NCBI GenBank assembly: GCA_023053685.1
Contig: JALIGW010000145.1
Span: 124,001-188,000 of the forward strand
From: Diadophis punctatus similis
Taxonomy: Eukaryota > Chordata > Lepidosauria > Squamata > Dipsadidae
Length of the DNA stretch: 64,000 nt
Direction of reading: 5' to 3'
The notes under the pieces are model-generated. The model was not told the origin of the DNA, did not search any database, and saw nothing but the letters and a program-made list of their open reading frames with translations. A program made the position numbers and the translations under genes. Numbering within the stretch: the stretch's first letter is position 1; every line of letters starts with the position of its first letter. Below are positions 1 through 13,046 of the stretch, one piece after another.

Positions 1-3000
1 GGCTGGAAAGCCGAATTCTCGCTTGATTTTCGATTCCGAGCCTACCCTGAAGAGCTAGCCGAAAGTCTAACACAGCATTCGCCTTAGGATTCAATTCAGT
101 CCAAAAACATCACTTTTGACAAACACCTCAGAAATGAAAAAGAAACACATATTCCTGTTCCCCACATGCTGGAAAGCCGAATTCTCGCTTGATTTTCGAT
201 TCCGATCCTACCCTGAAGAGCTAGCCCAAAGTCTAACACAGCATTCGCCTTAGGATTCAATTCAGCCCAAAAACATCACTTTTGACAAACACCTCAGAAA
301 TGAAAAAGAAACACATATTCCTGTTCCCCACATGCTGGAAAGCTGAATTCTCGCTTGATTTTCGATTCCGAGCCTACCCTGAAGAGCTAGCCCAAAGTCT
401 AACACAGCATTCGCCTTATTTCTCAATTCAGCCCAAAAACATCACTTTTGACAAACACCTCAGAAATGAAAAAGAAAGAAATATTCCTGTTCCCCACGTG
501 CTGGAAAGCCAAATTCTCGCTTGATTTTCGATTCCGAGCCTACCCTGAAGAGCTAGCCCAAAGTCTAACACAGCATTCGCCTTAGGACTCAATACAGCCA
601 AAAAACATGACTTTTGACAAACACCTCAGAAATGAAAATGAAACACATATTCCTGTTCCCCACAGGCTGGAAAGCCGAATTCTCGCTTGATTTTTGATTC
701 CGAGCTTTCCCTGAAGAGAAAGCCCGATGTCTAACACGGAATTCGCCTTAGTACTCAATTCAGCCCAAAAACATCACTTTTGACAAACACCTCAGAAATG
801 AAAAAGAAACACATATTCCTGTTCCCCACGTGCTGGAAAGCCGAATTCTCGCTTGAATTTTGATTCCGAGCCTACCCTGAAGAGCTAGCCCAAAGTCTAA
901 CACAGCATTCGCCTTAGGACTCAATACAGCCAAAAAACATGACTTTTGACAAACACCTCAGAAATGAAAATGAAACACATATTCCTGTTCCCCACAGGCT
1001 GGAAAGCCGAATTCTCGTTTGATTTTTGATTCCGAGCTTTCCCGAAAGAGAAATCCCAATGTCTAACACGGAATTCGCCTTAGTTCTCAATTCAGCCCAA
1101 AAACATCACTTTTGACAAACACCTCAGAAATGAAAAAGAAACACATATTCCTGTTCCCCACGGGCTGGAAAGCCGAATTCTCGCTTGATTTTTGATTCCG
1201 ACCTTTCCCTGAAGAGCTAGCCCAAGGTCTAACACAGCATTCGCCTTAGGATTCAATTCAGCCCAAAAACATCACTTTTGACAAACACCTCAGAAATGAA
1301 AAAGAAACACATATTCCTGTTCCCCACGGGCTGGAAAGCCGAATTCTCGCTTGAATTTTGATTCCGAGCCTACCCTGAAGAGCTAGCCCAAGGTCTAACA
1401 CAGCATTCGCCTTATTTCTCAATTCAGCCCAAAAACATCACTTTTGACAAACACCTCAGAAATGAAAATGAAACACATATTCCTGTTCCCCACAGGCTGG
1501 AAAGCTGAATTCTCGCTTTATTTTCAATTCCGAGCCTACCCTGAAGAGCTAGCCCAAAGTCTAACACAGCATTCGCCTTAGGATTCAATTCAGTCCAAAA
1601 ACATCACTTTTGACAAACACCTCAGAAATGAAAATGAAACACATATTCCTGTTCCCCACAGGCTGGAAAGCCGAATTCTCGCTTGATTTTTGATTCCGAC
1701 CTTTCCCTGAAGAGCTAGCCCAATGTCTAACACGGAATTCGCCTTAGTTCTCAATTCAGCCAAAAAAACATCACTTTTGACAAACACATCAGAAATGAAA
1801 AAGAAACACATATTCCTGTTCCCCACGTGCTGGAAAGCCGAATTCTCGCTTGAATTTTGATTCCGAGCCTACCCTGAAGAGCTAGCCCAAAGTCTAACAC
1901 AGCATTCGCCTTAGGACTCAATACAGCCAAAAAACATGACTTTTGACAAACACCTCAGAAATGAAAATGAAACACATATTCCTGTTCCCCACAGGCTGGA
2001 AAGCCGAATTCTTGCTTGATTTTTGATTCCGACCTTTCCATGAAGAGCTAGCCCAAGGTCTAACACAGCATTCGCCTTATTTCTTAATTCAGCCCAAAAA
2101 CATCACTTTTGACAAACACCTCAGAAATGAAAAAGAAACACATATTCCTGTTCCCCACGGGCTGGAAATCCGAATTCTCGCTTGAATTTTGATTCCGAGC
2201 CTACCCTGAAGAGCTAGCCCAAAGTCCAACACAGCATTCGCCTTAGGACTCAATACAGCCAAAAAACATGACTCTTGACAAACACCTCAGAAATGAAAAT
2301 GAAACACATATTCCTGTTCCCCACAGGCTGGAAAGCCGAATTCTCGCTTGATTTTTGATTCCGACCTTTCCATGAAGATCTAGCCCAAGGTCTAACACAG
2401 CATTCGCCTTATTTCTCAATTCAGCCCAAAAACATCACTTTTGACAAACACCTCAGAAATGAAAAAGAAACACATATTCCTGTTCCCCACGGGCTGGAAA
2501 GCCGAATTCTCACTTTATTTTCGATTCCGAGTCTACCCTGAAGAGCTAACCCAAAGTCTAACACAGCATTCGCCTTAGGATTCAATTCAGTCCAAAAACA
2601 TCACTTTTGACAAACACCTCAGAAATGAAAATGAAACACATATTCCTGTTCCCCACAGGCTGGAAAGCCAAATTCTCTCTTGATTTTTGATTCCAACCTT
2701 TCCCTGAAGAGCTAGCCCAATGTCTAACACGGAATTCGCCTTAGTTCTCAATTCAGCCCAAAAACATCACTTTTGACAAACACATCAGAAATGAAAAAGA
2801 AACACATATTCCTGTTCCCCACGGGCTGGAAAGCCAAATTCTCGCTTGATTTTCGATTCCGAGCCTACCCTGAAGAGCTAGCCAAAAGTCTAACACAGCA
2901 TTCGCCTTAGGATTCAATTCAGTCCAAAAACATCACTTTTGACAAACACCTCAGAAATGAAAAAGAAACACATATTCCTGTTCCCCACGTGCTGGAAAGC

Positions 3001-6000
3001 CGAATTCTCGCTTGATTTTCGATTCCGAGCCTACCCTGAAGAGCTAGCCCAAAGTCTAACACAGCATTCGCCTTAGGACTCAATACAGCCAAAAAACATG
3101 ACTTTTGACAAACACCTCAGAAATGAAAATGAAACACATATTCCTGTTCCCCACAGGCTGGAAAGCCGAATTCTCGCTTGATTTTTGATTCCGACCTTTC
3201 CCTGAAGAGCTAGCCCAAAGTCTAACACAGCATTCGCCTTAGGACTCAATACAGCCAAAAAACATGACTTTTGACAAACACCTCAGAAATGAAAATGAAA
3301 CACATATTCCTGTTCCCCACAGGCTGGAAAGCTGAATTCTCGCTTTATTTTCGATTCCGAGCCTACCCTGAAGAGCTAGCCCAAAGTCTAACACAGCATT
3401 CGCCTTAGGATTCAATTCAGTCCAAAAACATCACTTTTGACAAACACCTCAGAAATGAAAATGAAACACATATTCCTGTTCCCCACAGGCTGGAAAGCCA
3501 AATTCTCGCTTGATTTTTGATTCCGACCTTTCCCTGAAGAGCTAGCCCAATGTATAACACGGAATTCGCCTTAGTTCTCAATTCAGCCAAAAAACATCAC
3601 TTTTGACAAACACATCAGAAATGAAAAAGAAACACATATTCCTGTTCCCCACGTGCTGGAAAGTCGAATTCTCGCTTGAATTTTGATTCCGAGCCTACCC
3701 TGAAGAGCTAGCCCAAAGTCTAACACAGCATTCGCCTTAGGACTCAATACAGCCAAAAAACATGACTTTTGACAAACACCTCAGAAATGAAAATGAAACA
3801 CATATTCCTGTTCCCCACAGGCTGGAAAGCCGAATTCTCGCTTGATTTTTGATTCCGAGCTTTCCCTGAAGAGCTAGCCCAAAGTCTAACACAGCATTCG
3901 CCTTAGGACGCAATACAGCCAAAAAACATGACTTTTGACAAACACATCAGAAATGAAAATGAAACACATATTCCTGTTCCCCACAGGCTGGAAAGCTGAA
4001 TTCTCGCTTTATTTTCGATTCCGAGCCTACCCTGAAGAGCTAGCCCAAAGTCTAACACAGCATTCGCCTTAGGATTCAATTCAGTCCAAAAACATCACTT
4101 TTCACAAACACCTCAGAAATGAAAATGAAACACATATTCCTGTTCCCCACAGGCTGGAAAGCCGAATTCTCGCTTGATTTTTGATTCCGACCTTTCCCTG
4201 AAGAGCTAGCCCAAGGTCGAAGACAGCATTCGCCTTATTTCTCAATTCAGCACAAAAACATCACTTTTGACAAACACCTCAGAAATGAAAAAGAAACACA
4301 TATTCCTGTTCCCCACGGGCTGGAAAGCCGAATTCTCACTTTATTTTCGATTCCGAGCCTACCCTGAAGAGCTAGCCCAAAGTCTAACACAGCATTCGCC
4401 TTAGGATTCAATTCAGTCCAAAACCATCACTTTTGACAAACACCTCAGAAATGAAAATGAAACACATATTCCTGTTCCCCACAGGCTGGAAAGCCGAATT
4501 CTCGCTTGATTTTTGATTCCGAGCTTTCCCTGAAGAGAAAGCCCAATGTCTAACACGGAATTCTCCTTAGTTCTCAATTCAGCCCAAAAACATCACTTTT
4601 GACAAACACCTCAGAAATGAAAAAGAAACACATATTCCTGTTCCCCACGGGCTGGAAAGCCGAATTCTCGCTTGATTTTTGATTCCGACCTTTCCCTGAA
4701 GAGCTAGCCCAAGGTGTAACACAGCATTCGCCTTAGGATTCCATTCAGCCCAAAAACATCACTTTTGACAAACACCTCAGAAATGAAAAAGAAAGACATA
4801 TTCCTGTTCCCCATGTGCTGGAAAGCCAAATTCTCGCTTGATTTTCGATTCCGAGCCTACCCTGAAGAGCTAGCCGAAAGTCTAACACAGCATTCGCCTT
4901 AGGATTCAATTCAGTCCAAAAACATCACTTTTGACAAACACCTCAGAAATGAAAAAGAAACACATATTCCTGTTCCCCACGGGCTGGAAAGCCGAATTCT
5001 CGTTTGATTTTTGATTCCAACCTTTCCCTGAAGAGCTAGCCCAAGGTCTAACACAGCATTCGCCTTAGGATTCAATTCAGCTCAAAAACATCACTTTTGA
5101 CAAACACCTCAGAAATGAAAAAGAAAGACATATTCCTGTTCCCTACGTGCTGGAAAGCCAAATTCTCGCTTGATTTTCGATTCCGAGCCTACCCTGAAGA
5201 GCTAGCCCAAGGTCTAACACAGCATTCGCCTTATTTCTCAATTCAGCCCAAAAACATCACTTTTGACAAACACCTCAGAAATGAAAAAGAAAGAAATATT
5301 CCTGTTCCCCATGTGCTGGAAAGCCAAATTCTCGCTTGATTTTCGATTCCGAGCCTACCCTGAAGAGCTAGCCGAAAGTCTAACACAGCATTCGCCTTAG
5401 GATTCAATTCAGCCCAAAAACATCACTTTTGACAAACACCTCAGAAATGAAAAAGAAACACATATTCCCGTTCCCCACAGGCTGGAAAGCCGAATTCTCG
5501 CTTGATTTTCGATTCCGAGCCTACCCTGAAGAGCTAGCCCAAAGTCTAACACAGCATTCGCCTTAGGATTCAATTGTCCAAAAACATCACTTTTGACAAA
5601 CACCTCAAAAATGAAAAAGAAACACATATTCCTGTTCCCCACATGCTGGAAAGCCGAATTCTCGCTTGATTTTCGATTCCGAGCCTACCCTGAAGAGCTA
5701 GTCCAAAGTCTAACACAGCATTCGCCTTAGGATTCAATTCAGCCCAAAAACATCACTTTTGACAAACACCTCAGAAATGAAAAAGAAACACATATTCCTG
5801 TTCCCCACGGGCTGGAAAGCCGAATTCTCGCTTGAATTTCGATTCCGAGCCTACCCTGAAGAGCTAGCCCAAAGTCTAACACAGCATTCGCCTTATTTCT
5901 CAATTCAGCCCAAAAACATCACTTTTGACAAACACCTCAGAAATAAAAAAGAAAGAAATATTCCTGTTCCCCACGTGCTGGAAAGCCAAATTCTCGCTTG

Positions 6001-6141
6001 ATTTTCGATTCCGAGCCTACCCTGAAGAGCTAGCCCAAAGTCTAACACAGCATTCGCCTTAGGACTCAATACAGCCAAAAAACATGACTTTTGACAAACA
6101 CCTCAGAAATGAAAATGAAACACATATTCCTGTTCCCCACG
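1..6141. repeat. Higher-order repeat, 37-monomer unit, copy 1
   Basis: A 6141-bp unit (37 monomers; 37 x 166 = 6142) starts at or before the window edge. Base 1 aligns with base 6142, and rare variants recur at the same offset: ACTCTTGACA near 2271 and again near 8412, and TTCTTAATTC near 2081 and 8222. Shared rare variants, not just shared monomers, show the whole block was copied as one piece. Confidence 0.9.
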
Positions 6142-9100
6142 GGCTGGAAAGCCGAATTCTCGCTTGATTTTCGATTCCGAGCCTACCCTGAAGAGCTAGC
6201 CGAAAGTCTAACACAGCATTCGCCTTAGGATTCAATTCAGTCCAAAAACATCACTTTTGACAAACACCTCAGAAATGAAAAAGAAACACATATTCCTGTT
6301 CCCCACATGCTGGAAAGCCGAATTCTCGCTTGATTTTCGATTCCGATCCTACCCTGAAGAGCTAGCCCAAAGTCTAACACAGCATTCGCCTTAGGATTCA
6401 ATTCAGCCCAAAAACATCACTTTTGACAAACACCTCAGAAATGAAAAAGAAACACATATTCCTGTTCCCCACATGCTGGAAAGCTGAATTCTCGCTTGAT
6501 TTTCGATTCCGAGCCTACCCTGAAGAGCTAGCCCAAAGTCTAACACAGCATTCGCCTTATTTCTCAATTCAGCCCAAAAACATCACTTTTGACAAACACC
6601 TCAGAAATGAAAAAGAAAGAAATATTCCTGTTCCCCACGTGCTGGAAAGCCAAATTCTCGCTTGATTTTCGATTCCGAGCCTACCCTGAAGAGCTAGCCC
6701 AAAGTCTAACACAGCATTCGCCTTAGGACTCAATACAGCCAAAAAACATGACTTTTGACAAACACCTCAGAAATGAAAATGAAACACATATTCCTGTTCC
6801 CCACAGGCTGGAAAGCCGAATTCTCGCTTGATTTTTGATTCCGAGCTTTCCCTGAAGAGAAAGCCCGATGTCTAACACGGAATTCGCCTTAGTACTCAAT
6901 TCAGCCCAAAAACATCACTTTTGACAAACACCTCAGAAATGAAAAAGAAACACATATTCCTGTTCCCCACGTGCTGGAAAGCCGAATTCTCGCTTGAATT
7001 TTGATTCCGAGCCTACCCTGAAGAGCTAGCCCAAAGTCTAACACAGCATTCGCCTTAGGACTCAATACAGCCAAAAAACATGACTTTTGACAAACACCTC
7101 AGAAATGAAAATGAAACACATATTCCTGTTCCCCACAGGCTGGAAAGCCGAATTCTCGTTTGATTTTTGATTCCGAGCTTTCCCGAAAGAGAAATCCCAA
7201 TGTCTAACACGGAATTCGCCTTAGTTCTCAATTCAGCCCAAAAACATCACTTTTGACAAACACCTCAGAAATGAAAAAGAAACACATATTCCTGTTCCCC
7301 ACGGGCTGGAAAGCCGAATTCTCGCTTGATTTTTGATTCCGACCTTTCCCTGAAGAGCTAGCCCAAGGTCTAACACAGCATTCGCCTTAGGATTCAATTC
7401 AGCCCAAAAACATCACTTTTGACAAACACCTCAGAAATGAAAAAGAAACACATATTCCTGTTCCCCACGGGCTGGAAAGCCGAATTCTCGCTTGAATTTT
7501 GATTCCGAGCCTACCCTGAAGAGCTAGCCCAAGGTCTAACACAGCATTCGCCTTATTTCTCAATTCAGCCCAAAAACATCACTTTTGACAAACACCTCAG
7601 AAATGAAAATGAAACACATATTCCTGTTCCCCACAGGCTGGAAAGCTGAATTCTCGCTTTATTTTCAATTCCGAGCCTACCCTGAAGAGCTAGCCCAAAG
7701 TCTAACACAGCATTCGCCTTAGGATTCAATTCAGTCCAAAAACATCACTTTTGACAAACACCTCAGAAATGAAAATGAAACACATATTCCTGTTCCCCAC
7801 AGGCTGGAAAGCCGAATTCTCGCTTGATTTTTGATTCCGACCTTTCCCTGAAGAGCTAGCCCAATGTCTAACACGGAATTCGCCTTAGTTCTCAATTCAG
7901 CCAAAAAAACATCACTTTTGACAAACACATCAGAAATGAAAAAGAAACACATATTCCTGTTCCCCACGTGCTGGAAAGCCGAATTCTCGCTTGAATTTTG
8001 ATTCCGAGCCTACCCTGAAGAGCTAGCCCAAAGTCTAACACAGCATTCGCCTTAGGACTCAATACAGCCAAAAAACATGACTTTTGACAAACACCTCAGA
8101 AATGAAAATGAAACACATATTCCTGTTCCCCACAGGCTGGAAAGCCGAATTCTTGCTTGATTTTTGATTCCGACCTTTCCATGAAGAGCTAGCCCAAGGT
8201 CTAACACAGCATTCGCCTTATTTCTTAATTCAGCCCAAAAACATCACTTTTGACAAACACCTCAGAAATGAAAAAGAAACACATATTCCTGTTCCCCACG
8301 GGCTGGAAATCCGAATTCTCGCTTGAATTTTGATTCCGAGCCTACCCTGAAGAGCTAGCCCAAAGTCCAACACAGCATTCGCCTTAGGACTCAATACAGC
8401 CAAAAAACATGACTCTTGACAAACACCTCAGAAATGAAAATGAAACACATATTCCTGTTCCCCACAGGCTGGAAAGCCGAATTCTCGCTTGATTTTTGAT
8501 TCCGACCTTTCCATGAAGATCTAGCCCAAGGTCTAACACAGCATTCGCCTTATTTCTCAATTCAGCCCAAAAACATCACTTTTGACAAACACCTCAGAAA
8601 TGAAAAAGAAACACATATTCCTGTTCCCCACGGGCTGGAAAGCCGAATTCTCACTTTATTTTCGATTCCGAGTCTACCCTGAAGAGCTAACCCAAAGTCT
8701 AACACAGCATTCGCCTTAGGATTCAATTCAGTCCAAAAACATCACTTTTGACAAACACCTCAGAAATGAAAATGAAACACATATTCCTGTTCCCCACAGG
8801 CTGGAAAGCCAAATTCTCTCTTGATTTTTGATTCCAACCTTTCCCTGAAGAGCTAGCCCAATGTCTAACACGGAATTCGCCTTAGTTCTCAATTCAGCCC
8901 AAAAACATCACTTTTGACAAACACATCAGAAATGAAAAAGAAACACATATTCCTGTTCCCCACGGGCTGGAAAGCCAAATTCTCGCTTGATTTTCGATTC
9001 CGAGCCTACCCTGAAGAGCTAGCCAAAAGTCTAACACAGCATTCGCCTTAGGATTCAATTCAGTCCAAAAACATCACTTTTGACAAACACCTCAGAAATG

Positions 9101-10007
9101 AAAAAGAAACACATATTCCTGTTCCCCACGTGCTGGAAAGCCGAATTCTCGCTTGATTTTCGATTCCGAGCCTACCCTGAAGAGCTAGCCCAAAGTCTAA
9201 CACAGCATTCGCCTTAGGACTCAATACAGCCAAAAAACATGACTTTTGACAAACACCTCAGAAATGAAAATGAAACACATATTCCTGTTCCCCACAGGCT
9301 GGAAAGCCGAATTCTCGCTTGATTTTTGATTCCGACCTTTCCCTGAAGAGCTAGCCCAAAGTCTAACACAGCATTCGCCTTAGGACTCAATACAGCCAAA
9401 AAATATCACTTTTGACAAACACCTCAGAAATGAAAATGAAACACATATTCCTGTTCCCCACAGGCTGGAAAGCTGAATTCTCGCTTTATTTTCGATTCCG
9501 AGCCTACCCTGAAGAGCTAGCCCAAAGTCTAACACAGCATTCGCCTTAGGATTCAATTCAGTCCAAAAACATCACTTTTGACAAACACCTCAGAAATGAA
9601 AATGAAACACATATTCCTGTTCCCCACAGGCTGGAAAGCCAAATTCTCGCTTGATTTTTGATTCCGACCTTTCCCTGAAGAGCTAGCCCAATGTATAACA
9701 CGGAATTCGCCTTAGTTCTCAATTCAGCCAAAAAACATCACTTTTGACAAACACATCAGAAATGAAAAAGAAACACATATTCCTGTTCCCCACGTGCTGG
9801 AAAGTCGAATTCTCGCTTGAATTTTGATTCCGAGCCTACCCTGAAGAGCTAGCCCAAAGTCTAACACAGCATTCGCCTTAGGACTCAATACAGCCAAAAA
9901 ACATGACTTTTGACAAACACCTCAGAAATGAAAATGAAACACATATTCCTGTTCCCCACAGGCTGGAAAGCCGAATTCTCGCTTGATTTTTGATTCCGAG
10001 CTTTCCC
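6142..10007. repeat. Higher-order repeat, 37-monomer unit, copy 2 (partial)
   Basis: This follows copy 1 at a constant offset of 6141 bp until about base 10007, where GAGCTTTCCC continues as GAAAGAGAAATCC instead of the TGAAGAGCTAGCC seen at the matching place near 3868. A few private changes exist, for example AAAAAATATCAC near 9400 against AAAAAACATGAC near 3259. The switch point marks the edge of the left domain; beyond it lie the monomers that flank the LINE units. Confidence 0.88.
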
Positions 10008-11025
10008 GAAAGAGAAATCCCAATGTCTAACACGGAATTCGCCTTAGTTCTCAATTCAGCCCAAAAACATCACTTTTGACAAACACCTCAGAAATGAAAA
10101 AGAAACACATATTCCTGTTCCCCACGTGCTGGAAAGCCGAATTCTCGCTTGAATTTTGATTCCGAGCCTACCCTGAAGAGCTAGCCCAAAGTCTAACACA
10201 GCATTCGCCTTAGGACTCAATACAGCCAAAAAACATGACTTTTGACAAACACCTCAGAAATGAAAATGAAACACATATTCCTGTTCCCCACAGGCTGGAA
10301 AGCCGAATTCTCGTTTGATTTTTGATTCCGAGCTTTCCCGAAAGAGAAATCCCAATGTCTAACACGGAATTCGCCTTAGTTCTCAATTCAGCCCAAAAAC
10401 ATCACTTTTGACAAACACCTCAGAAATGAAAAAGAAACACATATTCCTGTTCCCCACGGGCTGGAAAGCCGAATTCTCGCTTGATTTTTGATTCCGACCT
10501 TTCCCTGAAGAGCTAGCCCAAGGTCTAACACAGCATTCGCCTTAGGATTCAATTCAGCCCAAAAACATCACTTTTGACAAACACCTCAGAAATGAAAAAG
10601 AAAGACATATTCCTGTTCCCCACGTGCTGGAAAGCCAAATTCTCGCTTGATTTTCGATTCCGAGCCTACCCTGAAGAGCTAGCCGAAAGTCTAACACAGC
10701 ATTCGCCTTAGGATTCAATTCAGCCCAAAAATATCACTTTTGACAAACACCTCAGAAATGAAAAAGAAACACATATTCCTGTTCCCCACGGGCTGGAAAG
10801 CCGAATTCTCGCTTGAATTTTGATTCCGAGCCTACCCTGAAGAGCTAGCCCAAGGTCTAACACAGCATTCGCCTTATTTCTCAATTCAGCCCAAAAACAT
10901 CACTTTTGACAAACACCTCAGAAATGAAAAAGAAACACATATTCCTGTTCCCCACGGGCTGGAAAGCCAAATTCTCACTTTATTTTCGATTCTGAGCCTA
11001 CCCTGAAGAGCTAGCCCAAAGTCAG

Positions 11026-12843
11026 GCGGCAAAACGATCCTATTTTTCCGCTCTTATTGCGTCCGCAGATTCTCGCCCAGCCGCCTTGTTTAGGGTGACT
11101 CGCTCCCTCCTTGCGAAAGGGGGGAGCGAGGAGCACACGCAAGGCAGAGCTGAGGAATTTGCCGAGTTTCTGATGGATAAAATCGCTCGGATTCGGTCAA
11201 ACCTGGACTCTGGCTGGGCAGAGTCCATGGAGTTGACAGGGGCAAGTCTTAGTCCACCGTTGTGGGAGGAGTTTGGGCCTGTTTCTCCTGAGGATGTGGA
11301 CAGAGCCATGGGGGCAATGGGGGCCTCCACCTGTTTATTGGACCCGTGCCCCTCCTGGCTGGTTTCTGCCAGCAGGGAGGTGACACGCGGCTGGATCCGG
11401 GCGGTGGTCATCGCTTCTTTGGGGGAGGGTTCCGTACCGCAGTCATTAAAAGCTGCGGTGGTGAGACCCCTCCTGAAGAAGCCTTCCCTGGATCCAGCTG
11501 ATTTGAAGAACTATCGTCCGGTCTCCAACTTGCCTTTTTTAGGGAAAGTTGTGGAGAAGGTGGTGGCCACTCAGCTTCTGCGGCTTCTGGATGAAACAGA
11601 CCATCTAGATCCCTATCAGTCGGGTTTCAGGCGCGGCTACAGTACAGAAACTGCCTTGGTCGCTCTGATGGATGATCTCTGGCGGGCCCGGGATGGGGGA
11701 AATTCCTCCATCCTGGTGCTACTTGACCTCTCAGCGGCTTTCGATACCATCGACCATGGTATCCTTCTGCATCGTCTCGGCGAGTTGGGAGTGGGAGGCA
11801 CCGTTTTACGGTGGTTCTCCTCTTATCTCGCCGATAGGATGCAGTCGGTGTTGGCGGGAGGGCAGAGATCCACCCCTAGGCCCCTGTTATGCGGGGTGCC
11901 TCAGGGGTCGGTCCTCTCGCCCATCCTGTTTAACATTTACATGAAACCGCTGGGGGAGATCATCCGCAGACATGGGGTGTGTTTCCACCAGTACGCTGAC
12001 GACACCCAGCTGTACATCACCACCCCGTCTGACTTCAGTGTGGCAGCCGATGTAATGTGCCGATGCCTGGACGACGTTAGGATCTGGATGGGGAGGAACA
12101 GACTCAGACTCAACCCCGACAAGACTGAGTGGCTTTGGATATTGCCTCCTAAGGATTATGACAACTATCCCTCCTTGGTTCTCGAGGGAGCGAAACTGAC
12201 TCCCTCGGATCAGGTCCGCAACTTGGGGGTCCTCCTAGACCCACAGCTAAAATTGGAACACCATCTCACTGCTGTGGCTAGGGGGGCCTTTGCACAGGTT
12301 CGCCTGGTGCACCAGTTGCGGCCATACTTGGAGAAGGAGGCTCTACTCACGGTCACTCATGCCCTTGTCACCTCCCGTTTGGACTACTGCAACGCGCTCT
12401 ACATGGGGCTACCCTTGAAGAGTATCCGGAGACTCCAGTTGGTGCAAAATGCAGCTGCGCGTGCTGTGGTGGGTGTGCCAAGGTACACCCACGTGACACC
12501 TATACTCCGCCAGCTGCATTGGTTGCCCATTAGTCTCCGGGTCCAATTCAAGGTGTTGATCATCATCTTTAAAGCCCTTCATGGCTTAGGACCAGGTTAT
12601 CTCCGGGACCGCATTCTGCCTCATACTTCCCTCCGACCGGTTAGGGCCCACAGAGTTGGCCTCCTCCAGCTCCCGTCAGCCAAGCAATGCCGGCTGGCGG
12701 GTCCTAAGGGGAGAGCCTTCTCTGTGGCCGGCCCCGCGCTCTGGAACCAACTCCCCCCAGAGACCCGAACTATCCCCACCCTGCTGGCCTTCCGAAAAGC
12801 CGTTAAGACATGGCTCTTCCTGCAGGCAGGGGGTAGAGCTTAA
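11026..12843 (+). CDS. LINE ORF2 fragment: reverse transcriptase (copy 1, 5'-truncated)
   Basis: Partial ORF2 of 605 codons, numbered here from the first LINE codon at 11026. Encodes the RT that performs target-primed reverse transcription. Visible RT blocks are LKNYRPVSNLPFLGK (fingers), LDLSAAFDTIDH (motif A, catalytic D234), GVPQGSVLSPILFN (motif B, 290-303) and YADD (motif C, 323-326; bases 11992-12003). The C-terminal region has NAAAR near 475, LHWLP at 497-501 and FKALHG at 515-520, typical of L2/CR1-like ORF2. The apurinic-type endonuclease that should precede the RT is missing and there is no ATG or promoter, so this is a dead-on-arrival copy with an intact RT frame. The frame stays open into the satellite only to a TGA at 10993-10995. 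Copy 1 has T38 (ACG) where the other three copies have L38 (TTG). Confidence 0.92.
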   Translation, partial: AAKRSYFSALIASADSRPAALFRVTRSLLAKGGSEEHTQGRAEEFAEFLMDKIARIRSNLDSGWAESMELTGASLSPPLWEEFGPVSPEDVDRAMGAMGASTCLLDPCPSWLVSASREVTRGWIRAVVIASLGEGSVPQSLKAAVVRPLLKKPSLDPADLKNYRPVSNLPFLGKVVEKVVATQLLRLLDETDHLDPYQSGFRRGYSTETALVALMDDLWRARDGGNSSILVLLDLSAAFDTIDHGILLHRLGELGVGGTVLRWFSSYLADRMQSVLAGGQRSTPRPLLCGVPQGSVLSPILFNIYMKPLGEIIRRHGVCFHQYADDTQLYITTPSDFSVAADVMCRCLDDVRIWMGRNRLRLNPDKTEWLWILPPKDYDNYPSLVLEGAKLTPSDQVRNLGVLLDPQLKLEHHLTAVARGAFAQVRLVHQLRPYLEKEALLTVTHALVTSRLDYCNALYMGLPLKSIRRLQLVQNAAARAVVGVPRYTHVTPILRQLHWLPISLRVQFKVLIIIFKALHGLGPGYLRDRILPHTSLRPVRAHRVGLLQLPSAKQCRLAGPKGRAFSVAGPALWNQLPPETRTIPTLLAFRKAVKTWLFLQAGGRA

Positions 12844-13014
12844 TTCCATCTACACTCTCCCCCGGGTATGTCTGGCGGTTGAATGGTGCTTTTATATTGA
12901 AATTTTTAATTTTTATATTTTGATTTTAAATTGAATTTATTGGTTTTCTTGTATTTTTCCTGTGTTGTAAGCCGCCCTGAGTCCCTCGGGAGTGGGGCGG
13001 CATATAAGAAACCA

Positions 13015-13046
<32 letters not shown>
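12844..13046 (+). other. LINE 3' UTR with hairpin and AAAT microsatellite, copy 1
   Basis: The 3' UTR follows the TAA stop. It is AT-rich, then forms a GC-rich hairpin: GCCGCCC at 12971-12977 pairs perfectly with GGGCGGC at 12995-13001, with a smaller inner TCC/GGA pairing. After CATATAAGAAACCAT comes an AAAT-type microsatellite (35 bp from that point to the G of the satellite's ATG). Such a hairpin plus short tandem tail is the likely RT recognition end of the LINE; the sequence type is one I know from squamate elements. Confidence 0.85.

Larger units (their letters stand above)
1..11023. repeat. 166-bp satellite array, left block (about 66 monomers)
   Basis: Head-to-tail monomers of 166 bp fill the whole stretch with no unique sequence. 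Each monomer runs through recognisable blocks: CAAAAACATCACTTTTGAC, then CCTCAGAAATGAAAA, then CATATTCCTGTTCCCCAC, then GCTGGAAAGCC, an EcoRI site (GAATTC), CTTGATTTT, CCTGAAGAGCTAGCC (containing an NheI site, GCTAGC), and AACACAGCATTCGCCTTA. Monomers differ by a few linked substitutions that define classes. The period is seen directly as the spacing of GCTGGAAAG (bases 2, 168 and onward). There is no gene. The short open frames on both strands are by-products of the repeat: 166 is not a multiple of 3, so each frame rotates from monomer to monomer. The block ends at the 5' edge of the first LINE copy, inside a monomer, after CCCAAAGTC. Family identity is unknown to me. Confidence 0.97.
11024..13046 (+). 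mobile_element. CR1/L2-superfamily LINE, 5'-truncated, copy 1
   Basis: A non-LTR retrotransposon fragment of about 2.0 kb replaces part of a satellite monomer. It begins inside the linker between endonuclease and RT, contains the whole RT and C-terminal region, a short 3' UTR, a hairpin and an AAAT microsatellite tail. The left junction is CCCAAAGTC then AGGCGGCAAA; the right junction is the AAAT run followed by AAATGAAAATGAAAC of the satellite. Between these satellite points 64 bp of a normal monomer are missing and I see no target-site duplication. Copies 2 to 4 have the same junctions. Assignment to the CR1/L2 superfamily rests on motif style of the RT and on the C-terminal NAAAR...LHWLP region; the exact clade (CR1, L3 or L2) is not settled by eye. 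Confidence 0.93.

Noticed and set aside
1..11023. CENP-B box in the satellite
   Set aside because: I checked the TTCG occurrences (in GATTTTCGATTCCG and, on the other strand, in AATTCGGC) against TTCGnnnnAnnCGGG; the required A and CGGG are absent.
11040..11411. Antisense and out-of-frame open frames within the LINE (also 11672-11944, 11937-12122, 12656-12934 and their equivalents in other copies)
   Set aside because: They overlap the RT frame completely, recur only because the LINE recurs, and resemble no protein I know.
10923..12843. A fused satellite-LINE protein starting at a satellite ATG
   Set aside because: The monomer before each LINE copy has TTCTGAGCC instead of TTCCGAGCC, which puts an in-frame TGA (10993-10995 in copy 1) before the LINE. 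No ATG remains upstream in the open part.
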